Origin: Archaeoglobus sp.
GTDB taxonomy: Archaea; Halobacteriota; Archaeoglobi; Archaeoglobales; Archaeoglobaceae
Reading direction: 5' to 3'
NCBI RefSeq assembly: GCF_017656475.1
Contig: NZ_JACDNT010000011.1
Location: 1 to 59,054 of the forward strand
Length of the DNA: 59,054 nt
A program made the translations under genes and the position numbers. This document shows, piece after piece, positions 48,183 to 57,176 of this stretch (its first letter is position 1; every line of letters starts with the position of its first letter). The notes below the pieces were generated by a model. That model made no database searches and was not told the DNA's origin. It saw nothing but the letters and a program-made list of their open reading frames with translations.

Positions 48183-49356
48183 GACTCTTTACAGCCCTGA
48201 AACTCTTAGCAACTTCGTGCCTGTTCTTAACAAAGATTGGGAGTGCAAGAATGATGTATACTCCCGATATAGCATACCTAACCTCAACACCGGGAAACAT
48301 TAGCTGAACCACGAAAAGTGTAAGCAGGGCGAAAGCTTCCTTCCAGCTTATTTTGAGGTCGAGTAGAATTGCAACTGCAAAAATGGATTGAGCAGCGGTT
48401 AGCAAAACCTCTTCACTCTGCCTTGCATCCAATGGTAGGCTCTGCAGCTTGAAGGCGGAGATGCTGTAGATTACTGCGATTGTCCCGATAAGCAGAGTCC
48501 ACTGGTTGACTTTTGATGATATTAAGGCGTTCATCGATGCGGTAACTCTCATTCTTTTTACAAAGTAGACTGCAACAATTAACTCAGGAGACTCGCTGGC
48601 GAGAGGGGCGATCCACTGCACTGCCAAGAACTCATCAACTCCAAAAATTCTGGCAGTTTCAAGCAGACCCTCTGAGAAGGCTTCAACGCTCAACAGGATG
48701 ACTGATCCGGCGAAGAGGAAAAGTAATACAACAGATAATCTCCTTTGTCCGGTTTTCAGGCTGCAGAGATATGCTGGTACACCTCCCATTTCCACTTCTT
48801 CTCTCTCGGCCTTTGTTGCAAGGAAAACGTAGGCTGCGTAGAGAGAAACAAAAACGATTGCATCAAAAGGTGAAATGCTTCCCTTAAGAGGTATAGTGAA
48901 CGCGTAGAGCGTTGCAAGCAAAAGGAATAAGATTTCAAGCCTGATTCCCTCATCAAGCTTTACTTCCTTGGTCTTCATGGCCTTGAATGCAAGAAAAGCT
49001 ATGAGGGACCATCCGATGCCGATCAACAACCTGTTTGCACCCGTCATGTTGGCGGTTGCGTAGTGCACATAATCCCCACCAACGCTTCCCGCCTTCCACG
49101 CAAAGTATCCATCCACAGCATATTCTGGCAGCACCGCAAGAAGTGCAACAATTGCCAGGCTGAAAGACCTCGGAACGTCCATTTCAGCCGTCTCAGCAGC
49201 CCATGAAATGAGAAAGCTTGCAGAGATAACAGCCATACCTGAAAGGAAGGTCTGGATAATGGGTAGATGGGGATAATCAAGAGTGAGAGAAATTAGCCAA
49301 GGCAAAGATAATGATGCGATAAGAAGTAGCTGAGACTTCTCTTTCCTGAAATCCAT
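48172..49356 (-). CDS. sodium/calcium exchanger (NCX/CaCA) family protein
   Basis: This has 394 residues and about 10-11 membrane helices. Two homologous halves carry the alpha repeats that form the ion sites: [36 protein letters not shown] (about 72-113) and [41 protein letters not shown] (about 250-290). The acidic residues in PEYAVD and SPEL are in the right places. Spacing to the canonical GNxxGSN pattern is loose (ANMTGAN, SSKVNQ), so this is a divergent branch and the ion exchanged is uncertain. It is a single gene, convergent with the two small genes. Confidence 0.75.
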   Translation of the reverse strand: MDFRKEKSQLLLIASLSLPWLISLTLDYPHLPIIQTFLSGMAVISASFLISWAAETAEMDVPRSFSLAIVALLAVLPEYAVDGYFAWKAGSVGGDYVHYATANMTGANRLLIGIGWSLIAFLAFKAMKTKEVKLDEGIRLEILFLLLATLYAFTIPLKGSISPFDAIVFVSLYAAYVFLATKAEREEVEMGGVPAYLCSLKTGQRRLSVVLLFLFAGSVILLSVEAFSEGLLETARIFGVDEFLAVQWIAPLASESPELIVAVYFVKRMRVTASMNALISSKVNQWTLLIGTIAVIYSISAFKLQSLPLDARQSEEVLLTAAQSIFAVAILLDLKISWKEAFALLTLFVVQLMFPGVEVRYAISGVYIILALPIFVKNRHEVAKSFRAVKSLIF

Positions 49357-49428
49357 GGTGGTAGGCTTTTGGAGGGTATTTAAAGTTAAGGCGGAAACGG
49401 TTATTTACTCATACCTCCAACAGCATTC

Positions 49429-49611
49429 ATGAAAAGGAGACTCCTTGAAATTCTCGCCTGTCCCCTTTGCAAGTCTGATCTGGAGTTAGAGGTTACTGAA
49501 GAAAACGATGAGGAGATTATATCCGGAAAGCTCGTTTGCAGCAGTTGTAAGGAAGAGTTTCCCATTGAAGATGGCATTCCTGACTTGCGTCCACCGGAGT
49601 TGAGAAAATGA
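49429..49611 (+). CDS. trm112: Trm112-like zinc-binding methyltransferase partner
   Basis: This 60-residue protein matches the Trm112 family: [20 protein letters not shown], then [21 protein letters not shown], with two CxxC pairs making a zinc ribbon. In eukaryotes and haloarchaea it stabilises several methyltransferases, including METTL5-type enzymes such as the one encoded at 24128-24742 here. It directly overlaps the start of pyrG by 4 bases (ATGA). Confidence 0.85.
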   Translation: MKRRLLEILACPLCKSDLELEVTEENDEEIISGKLVCSSCKEEFPIEDGIPDLRPPELRK

Positions 49612-51206
49612 AGTACATCGTTGTTACCGGAGGAGTGATGAGCGGACTTGGCAAAGGAATTACAGCAGCATCAATTGGTAGGCTCTTTGTGGACATGGGT
49701 TACAAGGTTGTGCCCATAAAGATCGATCCTTACATCAACATCGACGCCGGAACGATGAATCCATTCCAGCATGGAGAGGTTTACGTTCTTAAAGACGGAA
49801 CCGAGGTTGACCTCGATCTCGGCCACTACGAGAGGTTTATTGGAGAGGAGGTCACGGGAGACCACAATATCACAACCGGCAAGATATACAGGAAGGTAAT
49901 TGAAAAGGAGAGGAGAGGAGATTATCTCGGCCAGACCGTGCAAATTATCCCCCATGTCACGGACGAGATTAAAAACTGGGTAAGAAGGGTTGCAAGGGAG
50001 AGCAATGCGGAGATATGCCTCATCGAAATTGGAGGAACGGTTGGAGACATAGAGGGGATGCCGTTTCTTGAGGCTATAAGGCAGATGCACAATGAAGAAA
50101 GGGATGAGGACTTTGCCCTCGTTCACGTGACTCTAGTTCCGTTAGATGCTGGAGGTGAGCAGAAAACAAAGCCCACACAGCACAGCGTAAAGGAACTGAG
50201 GGAGCTGGGTCTGCATCCAGACGTGATAGTCGGCAGGTGCTCGGAAAAGCTAAAACCTTCAACGAAGAAGAAAATAGCTCTCTTCTGTGATGTGCTTGAG
50301 GAGGCGGTTATAAGCAATGAAGACGCTGAAGACATTTACGAGGTGCCTTTGATTTTCAAGAGGGAGAAGCTCGACGAGTACTTGATGAAAAAGCTGAAGT
50401 TGGAGCCAAGAGATAGCAGGAAAGAGTGGGAAGACATGGTAAAGAGGATGAAAACGCTATACGAGGAGGTTTCAATAGCCATTGTAGGGAAGTATGTTGA
50501 CGTCAGGGATGCGTATCTAAGCATCAAGGAGGCTTTAAAGCACGGGGGAATAGAAGCGGGATGCAAGGTTAACATTGTCTGGGTTGACAGCGAGGATCTG
50601 GAAGAGGTCGGTGACTTCACACTTGATGTGGATGGGATATTAGTTCCGGGAGGTTTCGGTTCAAGAGGGGCTGAGGGGAAGATTAGAGCAATCAAATACG
50701 CCAGAGAGAACGACATACCTTTCCTCGGAATCTGCTTCGGATTCCAGCTTGCGGTGATAGAGTTTGCAAGGAATGTTGTTGGTCTCAGCGGTGCCAACAG
50801 CACCGAGCTTGATGAGAACACACCCCATCCGGTCATTGACCTACTGCCAGAACAGAGAGGTATTGATGAGAAAGGCGGGACAATGAGGCTCGGAGACATC
50901 GAGGTAACAATAAAGCCCGGAACAATCGCATACAGCCTTTATGGAAGTGAGAAGGTCATCGAGAGGCACAGACACAGGTTCGAAGTCAACCCAGAATACA
51001 TTGAGAAAATAGAGAGCAAAGGACTTGTTTTCAGTGCCTACTCAGATGGGGGCAGAAGAATGGAAATTGCAGAGCTTCCAGACCACACCTTTTTCTTCGC
51101 AACTCAATTCCACCCGGAGTTTAAATCAAGACCCTACAAACCTTCCCCGCCGTTCGTCGGGTTTGTGAAAGCCGCGCTGAAATACAGAAGGGAGGAGGAG
51201 ATTTGA
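49608..51206 (+). CDS. pyrG: CTP synthase
   Basis: This aminates UTP to CTP using glutamine. It has 532 residues: an N-terminal amidoligase domain ([44 protein letters not shown]) and a C-terminal class I glutamine amidotransferase ([18 protein letters not shown] with the nucleophile C376, and QFHPEF). Length and order are normal. It is translationally coupled to the Trm112 gene before it and to guaAB after it (TGATG). Confidence 0.95.
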   Translation: MKYIVVTGGVMSGLGKGITAASIGRLFVDMGYKVVPIKIDPYINIDAGTMNPFQHGEVYVLKDGTEVDLDLGHYERFIGEEVTGDHNITTGKIYRKVIEKERRGDYLGQTVQIIPHVTDEIKNWVRRVARESNAEICLIEIGGTVGDIEGMPFLEAIRQMHNEERDEDFALVHVTLVPLDAGGEQKTKPTQHSVKELRELGLHPDVIVGRCSEKLKPSTKKKIALFCDVLEEAVISNEDAEDIYEVPLIFKREKLDEYLMKKLKLEPRDSRKEWEDMVKRMKTLYEEVSIAIVGKYVDVRDAYLSIKEALKHGGIEAGCKVNIVWVDSEDLEEVGDFTLDVDGILVPGGFGSRGAEGKIRAIKYARENDIPFLGICFGFQLAVIEFARNVVGLSGANSTELDENTPHPVIDLLPEQRGIDEKGGTMRLGDIEVTIKPGTIAYSLYGSEKVIERHRHRFEVNPEYIEKIESKGLVFSAYSDGGRRMEIAELPDHTFFFATQFHPEFKSRPYKPSPPFVGFVKAALKYRREEEI

Positions 51207-52117
51207 TGGACGTGCAGAAGTTTGTCGAAAACGCAATTAAGGAGATCAGGGAGAAAGTAAAAGACGGAAAAGCCATTATAGCACTCTCAGGTGGTGTAGA
51301 TAGCTCCGTCTGTACAGTTTTGGCCTACAAAGCCATAGGAGACCGACTCATTCCTGTTTTTGTGGACACAGGCTTAATGAGGGAAGGTGAGCCGGAGAGA
51401 ATCAAGGAAATTTTCGGGAACATGGGGCTTGTTTTCATAGACGCGAAGGATGAATTTTTCAAGGCTCTCAAGGGTGTCACAGACCCCGAAGAAAAGAGAA
51501 AGGTGATAGGAGAGCTTTTTGTCAGGATATTCGAGAGGGTTGCGGAAGAGCACAACGCAGAGTATCTGATCCAGGGAACAATCTATCCAGATATCATCGA
51601 GAGCCAGGGAGGGATTAAGAGTCACCACAACGTCGGTGGATTTCCTACCAAATACAAGTTCAAGGACGTCATTGAACCGCTCAGAGAGCTTTACAAGGAC
51701 GAGGTGAGGGAGGTAGCGAGATATCTCGGCTTACCGGAGGAGATTTCAGAAAGGATGCCTTTCCCCGGCCCAGGTTTGGCTGTGAGAATCGTCGGAGAGG
51801 TAACTCCAGAGAAGGTTGAGATAGTCAGGAAGGCGAACAAAATTGTAGAGGAGGAACTTGCCGACTACGAGAAGTGGCAGTGCTTTGCCGCACTTATTGG
51901 CAAGGCGACCGGTGTAAAGGGAGATGTGAGAGTATGGGGGTACATAATCTCGATTAGGGCTGTGGAGTCAAGAGACGGGATGACTGCGGATCCAATAAAA
52001 ATAGAGTATGAAAAGCTGAGAAGGATAGCACTGAGGATTACGGGTGAAATAGATAGAGTCTCAAGAGTTGTCTACGACGTTACTCCGAAGCCTCCAGCAA
52101 CTATCGAGTACGAGTAG
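51206..52117 (+). CDS. guaAB: GMP synthase subunit B (ATP pyrophosphatase)
   Basis: This converts XMP to GMP with ammonia supplied by a separate glutaminase subunit, as archaea split the enzyme. It has 303 residues. The PP-loop [11 protein letters not shown] leads the ATP-pyrophosphatase domain, and the dimerisation domain has [16 protein letters not shown] and a C-terminal [25 protein letters not shown]. The start is the ATG at 51206 following GGAGGAGGAG and overlapping the pyrG stop; a TTG 3 bases earlier is in frame. The glutaminase subunit gene is not in this window. Confidence 0.93.
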   Translation: MDVQKFVENAIKEIREKVKDGKAIIALSGGVDSSVCTVLAYKAIGDRLIPVFVDTGLMREGEPERIKEIFGNMGLVFIDAKDEFFKALKGVTDPEEKRKVIGELFVRIFERVAEEHNAEYLIQGTIYPDIIESQGGIKSHHNVGGFPTKYKFKDVIEPLRELYKDEVREVARYLGLPEEISERMPFPGPGLAVRIVGEVTPEKVEIVRKANKIVEEELADYEKWQCFAALIGKATGVKGDVRVWGYIISIRAVESRDGMTADPIKIEYEKLRRIALRITGEIDRVSRVVYDVTPKPPATIEYE

Positions 52118-53437
52118 CTAGGGCATTCCGAGCTTCCTGAATATGTTCCTCGCAGCGACGACGAGAGGATCCCATACTCTCGATACGGGCGGATAGTAGG
52201 GGAAATCCGTGAAGAACAGGTCTCTCACATTTCCATTTTTATGCAGAAGGGCAGATGCTGCATAAACTCTCATCGCCACATCCTTGCCAACAGCCTGCAA
52301 GCCAAGAAGCTTCCCGTTTCTGTCAGCGACGACTTTCAGATGGATCAACCCACCCGGAAGATAGCGAGCAGACGTTCTTGAAGTTATGAATGCTGAAACG
52401 ATCTCGTATCCCTGCCTTATCGCCTCATTCTCACTCAAACCTGCTTTTCCTATTTCTATGTTCCTAAAACCAGTCAGCTGACTTTTCAGCGAGCCGGGAT
52501 AATGCATTTCAAATCCAGCCATGTTGACTCCCGCAACGTACCCCATTTTGTTTGCCGGAGCGGCAAGAGGAATCCAGTCCTCCTTTCCCGTAACGACGTT
52601 GACCGACTCAGCACAATCTCCTGCCGCGTAAACGTTTTCTCTGCTCGTCTCCATCCTGCTGTTCGTCTTAATGGCTCCTTTAACCCCAAGTTCAACTAGG
52701 CCTTTAGCAAGATCGGTGTTAGGGACAACTCCTACTGCGATAATTGCAAGCTCGCAGGGGTATTCACCCTTGTTCGTGATGACCTTCTCAACTCTGTCTT
52801 TCCCCTCAAAAGCCGTCACTCTTTCACTCAATCTGAGATTTACGTACTTTTCCATCTCCGATTTGATTATTGCAGCAATTTCTGCATCATATTCCGGCAG
52901 GGGACGCTCCATAACCTCAATAACAGTTACGTTTTTTCCAAGTCTGGTGATGGCGTCTGCCATTTCAACCCCAATGTAGCCTGAGCCAACAACAACAACG
53001 TTATCAACTTTCGCCGCTTCCATTTTCACTCTCTCGGCATTTTCGATGTCATCAACGTAAATTACACCGTCGAGATCTTCCCCCTCAACACCAAGCCTTA
53101 CCGCCTTGGAGCCAGTGGCAAATAGCAGCTTATCCCACTCGTAAGTCGTTTCCTTTCCACCTTCATTCACCCTCAGAATTCCATCATCAACCTCTATCAC
53201 TCTCGCGCCGGTATGAACGCCAATCCCTCTCTCACGCCTGAAGTAGTCGATATCGTAAGCGCAAAGATCATCAAATTTCTCCACAGCCCCTCCAACGAAG
53301 AAGGGGATCCCACAGGGAGCGTGACTAACCCACCTTGACTTCTCAAATACCTTAACATCCCAATCAGGCTGCAAAGCTTTAACTCTCGAAGCTGCACTCA
53401 TTCCTGCCGCTCCACCGCCGATAATTGCGACTTTCAC
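52118..53437 (-). CDS. noxA: CoA-disulfide reductase / NADH oxidase-type flavoprotein
   Basis: This FAD- and NAD(P)H-dependent enzyme of the single-cysteine disulfide reductase family has 439 residues. The FAD motif GGGAAG is at 7-12, the redox Cys lies in SHAPCGIPFF (C42), the second dinucleotide motif is VVVGSGYIGVEMADAI, YAAGDCAESVN follows, and the C-terminal dimer domain has DFPYYPPVSRVWDPL with the Tyr residues used by CoA-disulfide reductases. It may reduce CoA disulfide, polysulfide or oxygen. The gene is convergent with guaAB, with no bases between. Confidence 0.85.
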   Translation of the reverse strand: MKVAIIGGGAAGMSAASRVKALQPDWDVKVFEKSRWVSHAPCGIPFFVGGAVEKFDDLCAYDIDYFRRERGIGVHTGARVIEVDDGILRVNEGGKETTYEWDKLLFATGSKAVRLGVEGEDLDGVIYVDDIENAERVKMEAAKVDNVVVVGSGYIGVEMADAITRLGKNVTVIEVMERPLPEYDAEIAAIIKSEMEKYVNLRLSERVTAFEGKDRVEKVITNKGEYPCELAIIAVGVVPNTDLAKGLVELGVKGAIKTNSRMETSRENVYAAGDCAESVNVVTGKEDWIPLAAPANKMGYVAGVNMAGFEMHYPGSLKSQLTGFRNIEIGKAGLSENEAIRQGYEIVSAFITSRTSARYLPGGLIHLKVVADRNGKLLGLQAVGKDVAMRVYAASALLHKNGNVRDLFFTDFPYYPPVSRVWDPLVVAARNIFRKLGMP

Positions 53438-53530
53438 AAGCTCAATAGATTTGGAATTTTTTAAAGGTTTTCCAACTCATGATGTTTATACGGGCAGAAT
53501 TACAAAAACCGCAGCGCAAATGTTCAGCAG

Positions 53531-53614
53531 CGCCGGGGGTGGGATTCGAACCCACGCGGGCAACGCCCAGGAGATCTCGAGTCTCCCGCAGTGGCCTGGC
53601 TCTGCAACCCCGGC
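53531..53614 (-). tRNA. tRNA-Ser (anticodon CGA)
   Basis: On the minus strand: acceptor stem GCCGGGG/CCCCGGC with discriminator G, D arm GCAG...CTGC, and anticodon arm GGAGA-CTCGAGA-TCTCC with anticodon CGA (reads UCG). A long class II variable arm has stem GGGC/GCCC, and the T arm is GTGGG-TTCGAAT-CCCAC. The 84 bases end without CCA, which is added after transcription. A TATA-like TTTAAAATC lies upstream at about 53640-53648. Confidence 0.95.
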
Positions 53615-53689
53615 TTAGCTCTTGTTGGTAAGTCTGATTTTAAACTTTCCTTCGAAAAATATTTCTGAAGTTTGGTTTCATGCAAAAGG

Positions 53690-54820
53690 ATGATCAGTCT
53701 GAGCAAGCTGATTGCAGGAGAGGCGACGGTTTCAAGGCATATAACCTACGGAGGAGATTCCAGCTTTATCCCAAAAAAACTGAAGGAATTTGCCTCCTCT
53801 CTTCGCCCAATCGTCGTTTGGAATGTTACGAACAGGTGCAATCTGCGGTGCATTCACTGCTACGCTTCTGCCAATTTCGACATTAACGAGCTAACAACAG
53901 AGCAGTGTTTCCAGATTGTGGATTCTCTCGCCGAGTTTAAGGTCCCGTTGATCCTTTTCAGCGGCGGAGAACCCCTCTTAAGAAAGGATATTTTTGAAAT
54001 TGCCGAGTATGCCAAGAAAAAGGGGATAAAGTCGGTTCTCTCAACTAACGGAACTCTAATCGACAAAGACGTGGCGGAAAACCTCAAAGTTTTTGAGTAT
54101 GTTGGAGTCAGCCTTGATGGTTTAGCTTCGACAAACGACAGGTTTAGAGGTGTTGAGGGAGCTTATGAGAGGGCATTTAACGGACTGCTCAGAGCATCCG
54201 AAGTCGTACTGTCAGGAATCAGATTCACGGTGAGCAAATACAACTACGACGATGTTCTACCACTCATAGAGCTGGCGAGGGAGCATGAGATACCGAGGTT
54301 CTGCCTTTACCATCTCGTCCCGTCTGGAAGGGCGGATTTTAAGGACGACATCACAAATGAGGAAAGGCGGGCACTCATAGATAACCTTCTCAGGGAAGCT
54401 GAAAAAGAAGGGTTGGAGATTATGACAGTTGACAATCCCGCTGACGGAATCTACACGTATCTCAGGCTAAAAGAAATTGATCCAGAAAAGGCTGAGATGG
54501 CAATCGAGTTTCTGAAGTTCAGAGGAGGTGACAGCAGCGGGATAAGGTTAGCTTGTATTGACCATCAGGGCAACGTTCATCCAAACCAGTTCTGGTGGGA
54601 TTACACCATTGGAAACGTCTTGAATAAGCCCTTTGAGCAAATATGGATGGGAGAAGACGAACTATTGAAAAAGCTGAGGGAGAAAACAAAATATTTGCGA
54701 GGAAAATGCGGGAGGTGCAGGTATAAGGAAATATGCGGTGGATTTAGAGTGAGGGCATACAGGTATGGTGATCTCTGGGGAACAGATCCAAGCTGCTATC
54801 TAACTGAGGAAGAGATATAG
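53690..54820 (+). CDS. ahbC: AhbC/NirJ-type radical SAM heme biosynthesis protein
   Basis: This is a radical SAM enzyme of the siroheme-dependent heme pathway, removing acetate side chains from didecarboxysiroheme (AhbC). Related AhbD and NirJ act on neighbouring steps or on heme d1. I start it at the ATG at 53690. It has 376 residues: CX3CX2C in CNLRCIHCY (C50, C54, C57), FSGGEPLLRKD, STNGTLID, and a C-terminal SPASM-like set of cysteines (RLACIDHQGNVHP, GKCGRCRYKEICGG, DPSCYL) for an auxiliary cluster. The choice of AhbC over AhbD is tentative. Confidence 0.8.
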   Translation: MISLSKLIAGEATVSRHITYGGDSSFIPKKLKEFASSLRPIVVWNVTNRCNLRCIHCYASANFDINELTTEQCFQIVDSLAEFKVPLILFSGGEPLLRKDIFEIAEYAKKKGIKSVLSTNGTLIDKDVAENLKVFEYVGVSLDGLASTNDRFRGVEGAYERAFNGLLRASEVVLSGIRFTVSKYNYDDVLPLIELAREHEIPRFCLYHLVPSGRADFKDDITNEERRALIDNLLREAEKEGLEIMTVDNPADGIYTYLRLKEIDPEKAEMAIEFLKFRGGDSSGIRLACIDHQGNVHPNQFWWDYTIGNVLNKPFEQIWMGEDELLKKLREKTKYLRGKCGRCRYKEICGGFRVRAYRYGDLWGTDPSCYLTEEEI

Positions 54821-55242
54821 TAGTCTACAGCCTCCTCAGGAGTTTCGACAACTTTCATTCCTTTAACCACGACTGGAGGTTCAATGGAGGCTACCTTTTT
54901 CCCTTCTTTCAGCGCTATAGCAATCTCAGAAATCGTGCCGTATCCACCACCAACGGAAATCAGGGCGTCGCTGGAGTGAACAATAATAATGTTTCTCGCA
55001 TGCCCCATATCCGTTGCAATCCTTATGTCGGCAAATTCGTTGCACAAATCCTTTTTTCTTGGCAGAATCGCTACAACCAGACCACCTTTGCTTTTTGCTC
55101 CTCTCGCACTGGCTTCCATTACCCCACCCAGACCACCGTTTACAAGAACATGCCCCTTCTCCGCTACAAGCTCTCCTACTCTGTACGCAATTCTATAAAT
55201 TTCCTCGTCGCACTCACCAGCACCTATAACACCTATCTGCAT
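54796..55242 (-). CDS. TIGR00725-type Rossmann-fold (LOG / molybdenum cofactor carrier-like) protein
   Basis: This 148-residue protein has QIGVIGAGECDEE at the N-terminus, a glycine-rich GHVLVNGGLGGVMEASARGAKSKGG, and DALISVGGGYGTISEIAIALKEGK. The last is the GGGYGTxxE pattern shared by the lysine-decarboxylase-like/LOG superfamily and the moco carrier proteins. It probably binds a nucleotide or cofactor. It overlaps the convergent ahbC gene by 25 bases. Function beyond the fold is unknown. Confidence 0.78.
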   Translation of the reverse strand: MQIGVIGAGECDEEIYRIAYRVGELVAEKGHVLVNGGLGGVMEASARGAKSKGGLVVAILPRKKDLCNEFADIRIATDMGHARNIIIVHSSDALISVGGGYGTISEIAIALKEGKKVASIEPPVVVKGMKVVETPEEAVDYYISSSVR

Positions 55243-55314
55243 TTTTCCACCCCCTCATGCATCGAAACCGTTTTTAGTCCTACGAAGGGAGAACATTAAA
55301 AATTAACATGCGGC

Positions 55315-55368
55315 AAAGATTTAAATTCCGTGGTGTAACGGTCAGAACTACGCTGAGGTGTAGTTGAC
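55315..55368 (+). promoter_or_regulatory. promoter and leader hairpin of the L18e operon
   Basis: A TATA box GATTTAAAT lies at about 55316-55324. About 25 bases on, at the expected transcription start, begins a perfect inverted repeat AACTAC (55346-55351) / GTAGTT (55360-55365). The ribosome-binding site GAGGTG (55355-55360) is in its loop, and the ATG follows at 55369. A hairpin holding the ribosome-binding site suggests translational control of the operon. Confidence 0.5.
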
Positions 55369-55746
55369 ATGAGCAAGATAAGGAAGTTGCAGAAGAGGAA
55401 GTCTAATCCAAACCTCGTTACTCTCATCGATGTACTGCTAAGCGAGTCTGCGAGGAATGAAGCACCGATATGGAAAGAGGTAGCAGAGAGGCTGGCAAAA
55501 CCTAGGAGACTGCATGCAGAGGTAAACGTATCGAAGATTGAAAAGTACGCGAAGCCGAACGAGTATGTCGTTGTGCCAGGAAAGGTACTGGGCACGGGGA
55601 GCATCACGAAGCCTGTAAAGGTTGCAGCGCTCAACTTTTCGGAAAAGGCAGCGAGCAAAATCAAAGAAGCAGGAGGGGCTTGTATGAAAATAGAGGAGCT
55701 TTTGAGGGAAAATCCAAAGGGCAGCGGCGTAAGGCTGATGGTCTGA
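55369..55746 (+). CDS. rpl18e: 50S ribosomal protein L18e
   Basis: This 125-residue large-subunit protein is found in archaea and eukaryotes. It is recognised by RKLQKRKSNPNLVTLIDVLL, the basic central region KEVAERLAKPRRLHAEVNVSKIEKYAK, and VVVPGKVLGTGSITKPVKVAAL. It is the first gene of the operon L18e-L13-S9-Rpo10-tRNA-Pro-Rpo6-enolase-S2, a standard archaeal order. The promoter and a leader hairpin lie directly upstream. Confidence 0.95.
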   Translation: MSKIRKLQKRKSNPNLVTLIDVLLSESARNEAPIWKEVAERLAKPRRLHAEVNVSKIEKYAKPNEYVVVPGKVLGTGSITKPVKVAALNFSEKAASKIKEAGGACMKIEELLRENPKGSGVRLMV

Positions 55747-55756
55747 GGTGGTTGGA

Positions 55757-56227
55757 ATGGCCGTTAACGTTAGCAGGGTTATAAAAACTCTTGGTGATGA
55801 CTTCACAGTTATTGATGCTTCTGGCCATATTCTTGGAAGGCTTTCCAGCAAGATTGCAAAGAGGTTGCTTAAGGGGGAGAGAATTGTTGTTGTGAACGCT
55901 GAGAAGGCTGTAATTACAGGAGACAAGTACATGGTCTTTGAAAGGTACAAGGAAAAGTACGATAGGGGAAGCAAGGAGAAGGGGCCGTACTTCCCGAGGC
56001 ATCCGGAGAGAATATTCAAGAGAACTGTCAGAGGGATGCTCCCGTGGAAGAGTTCGAGGGGGAGAGACGCCTACAGGCGGCTAAGAGTTTTCATGGGTGT
56101 TCCCGAGGAGCTTCAGGGCAGGGAGTTCGAGAGAATTGATGACGCCCTGCTGGAGAAAGTTTCAAAAACAGACAAATACGTCACTCTTGCAGAGGTAAGC
56201 AGATATCTCGGATTCAGGGGTGTCTAA
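55757..56227 (+). CDS. rpl13: 50S ribosomal protein L13
   Basis: This has 156 residues from the ATG at 55757, preceded by GAGGTGGTT; the open frame also includes a GTG 9 bases earlier. Family signatures are [38 protein letters not shown] and [28 protein letters not shown]. It lies 10 bases after L18e. Confidence 0.95.
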   Translation: MAVNVSRVIKTLGDDFTVIDASGHILGRLSSKIAKRLLKGERIVVVNAEKAVITGDKYMVFERYKEKYDRGSKEKGPYFPRHPERIFKRTVRGMLPWKSSRGRDAYRRLRVFMGVPEELQGREFERIDDALLEKVSKTDKYVTLAEVSRYLGFRGV

Positions 56228-56228
56228 A

Positions 56229-56627
56229 ATGAAGATTGTTGTAACGAGCGGTAAGAGAAAAACGGCCACTGCAAGGGCTGTTATAAAGCCGGGCAAGGGG
56301 AGAGTGAGGATAAACAGCGTCCCGGTGGAGATTCACCAGCCTGAACTGGCGAGAATGAAGATAATGGAACCTCTAATCATAGCAAAGGAGCTTGCAGAGA
56401 AGGTTGATATTGAAGTCAAGACCTGGGGAGGAGGGTTCATGGCACAGGCTGAGGCAGCGAGAACTGCAATAGCGAGAGCTCTTCTTGAGTTCAGCGGTGA
56501 TGAGGAGCTTAGAAAAGCATTCTTGGAGTACGATAGAACTCTTCTGGTTAACGATGTAAGGAGAAAGCTTCCGAAGATTCAGGGTGGAAGAGGAGCAAGA
56601 GCGAGGAGACAGACGTCCTACAGGTGA
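56229..56627 (+). CDS. rps9: 30S ribosomal protein S9
   Basis: This has 132 residues from the ATG at 56229, directly after the L13 stop; a GTG at 56220 overlapping L13 is in frame and possible. Signatures are [52 protein letters not shown] and the C-terminal [22 protein letters not shown], whose basic tail reaches the decoding centre. Confidence 0.95.
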   Translation: MKIVVTSGKRKTATARAVIKPGKGRVRINSVPVEIHQPELARMKIMEPLIIAKELAEKVDIEVKTWGGGFMAQAEAARTAIARALLEFSGDEELRKAFLEYDRTLLVNDVRRKLPKIQGGRGARARRQTSYR

Positions 56628-56633
56628 AAACAG

Positions 56634-56864
56634 ATGGACATTCCAAAAAATGAGAATTCCAGCGATTTCCCAATTCGCTGTTTTTCATGCGGGGCAGTGA
56701 TAGGCCACCTCTACGACGAGTACAAGAAGAAGCTTCACGAAGGCAAAAGTCCGAAGGAAGCTCTGGACGAGCTTGGAATCGAGAGATACTGCTGCAGGAG
56801 AATGTTCATAACTCATAAGTCTGTAATTAAGGAGCTATCCCGCTTTCATGGGGCCGTGGGGTAG
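56634..56864 (+). CDS. rpo10: RNA polymerase subunit Rpo10 (RpoN)
   Basis: This 76-residue zinc-binding subunit of archaeal RNA polymerase is recognised by PIRCFSCGAVIGHLYDEY, GKSPKEALDELGIERYCCRRMFITH (CX2C and CC zinc ligands). It is slightly longer than usual at both ends. The last four sense codons and the TAG stop (56850-56864) are also the first 15 bases of the tRNA-Pro gene on the same strand, so maturation of the tRNA would remove the stop codon from this message. Confidence 0.93.
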   Translation: MDIPKNENSSDFPIRCFSCGAVIGHLYDEYKKKLHEGKSPKEALDELGIERYCCRRMFITHKSVIKELSRFHGAVG

Positions 56865-56923
56865 CCTGGTGATCCTGCGGCGTTCGGGACGCCGTGACCC
56901 GAGTTCAAATCTCGGCGGCCCCA
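56850..56923 (+). tRNA. tRNA-Pro (anticodon CGG)
   Basis: Acceptor stem GGGGCCG/CGGCCCC with discriminator A, D arm with GGG/TCC, anticodon arm CGGCG-TTCGGGA-CGCCG with anticodon CGG (reads CCG), and T arm CCGAG-TTCAAAT-CTCGG. The 74 bases have no encoded CCA. It is embedded in the ribosomal-protein/RNA-polymerase operon, overlapping the end of rpo10 by 15 bases and preceding rpo6 by 16 bases. Confidence 0.95.
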
Positions 56924-56939
56924 TCCGCTTTGAGGGGTG

Positions 56940-57167
56940 ATGGGCATTAAAGTAAAGTTCCCGTTTGAATATACGAGATTTGAGAAGGCGAGGATTATAG
57001 GAGCCAGGGCATTGCAGATAGCAATGGGTGCTCCAGTTTTGATAGAAACTGAAAAAATTGAGCCTCTCGAAATAGCCCTTGAGGAGTTTAACAGGGGCGT
57101 TATTCCAATTACCGTGAGGAGGAAAAGAAATGAATTCATATGGCTTGATAGATACGACCTTTTCTGA
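56940..57167 (+). CDS. rpo6: RNA polymerase subunit Rpo6 (RpoK)
   Basis: This has 75 residues from the ATG at 56940 within GAGGGGTGATG (a GTG 3 bases earlier is in frame). It is recognised by [26 protein letters not shown] and the C-terminal [15 protein letters not shown], the conserved fold of Rpo6/omega that clamps the largest subunit. It lies downstream of tRNA-Pro and 9 bases before enolase. Confidence 0.93.
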   Translation: MGIKVKFPFEYTRFEKARIIGARALQIAMGAPVLIETEKIEPLEIALEEFNRGVIPITVRRKRNEFIWLDRYDLF

Positions 57168-57176
57168 GGTGATAAC

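Noticed and set aside
53524-53706. Minus-strand frame across the tRNA-Ser gene
   Set aside because: It overlaps a fully formed class II tRNA; the codons are an artefact of the tRNA sequence.
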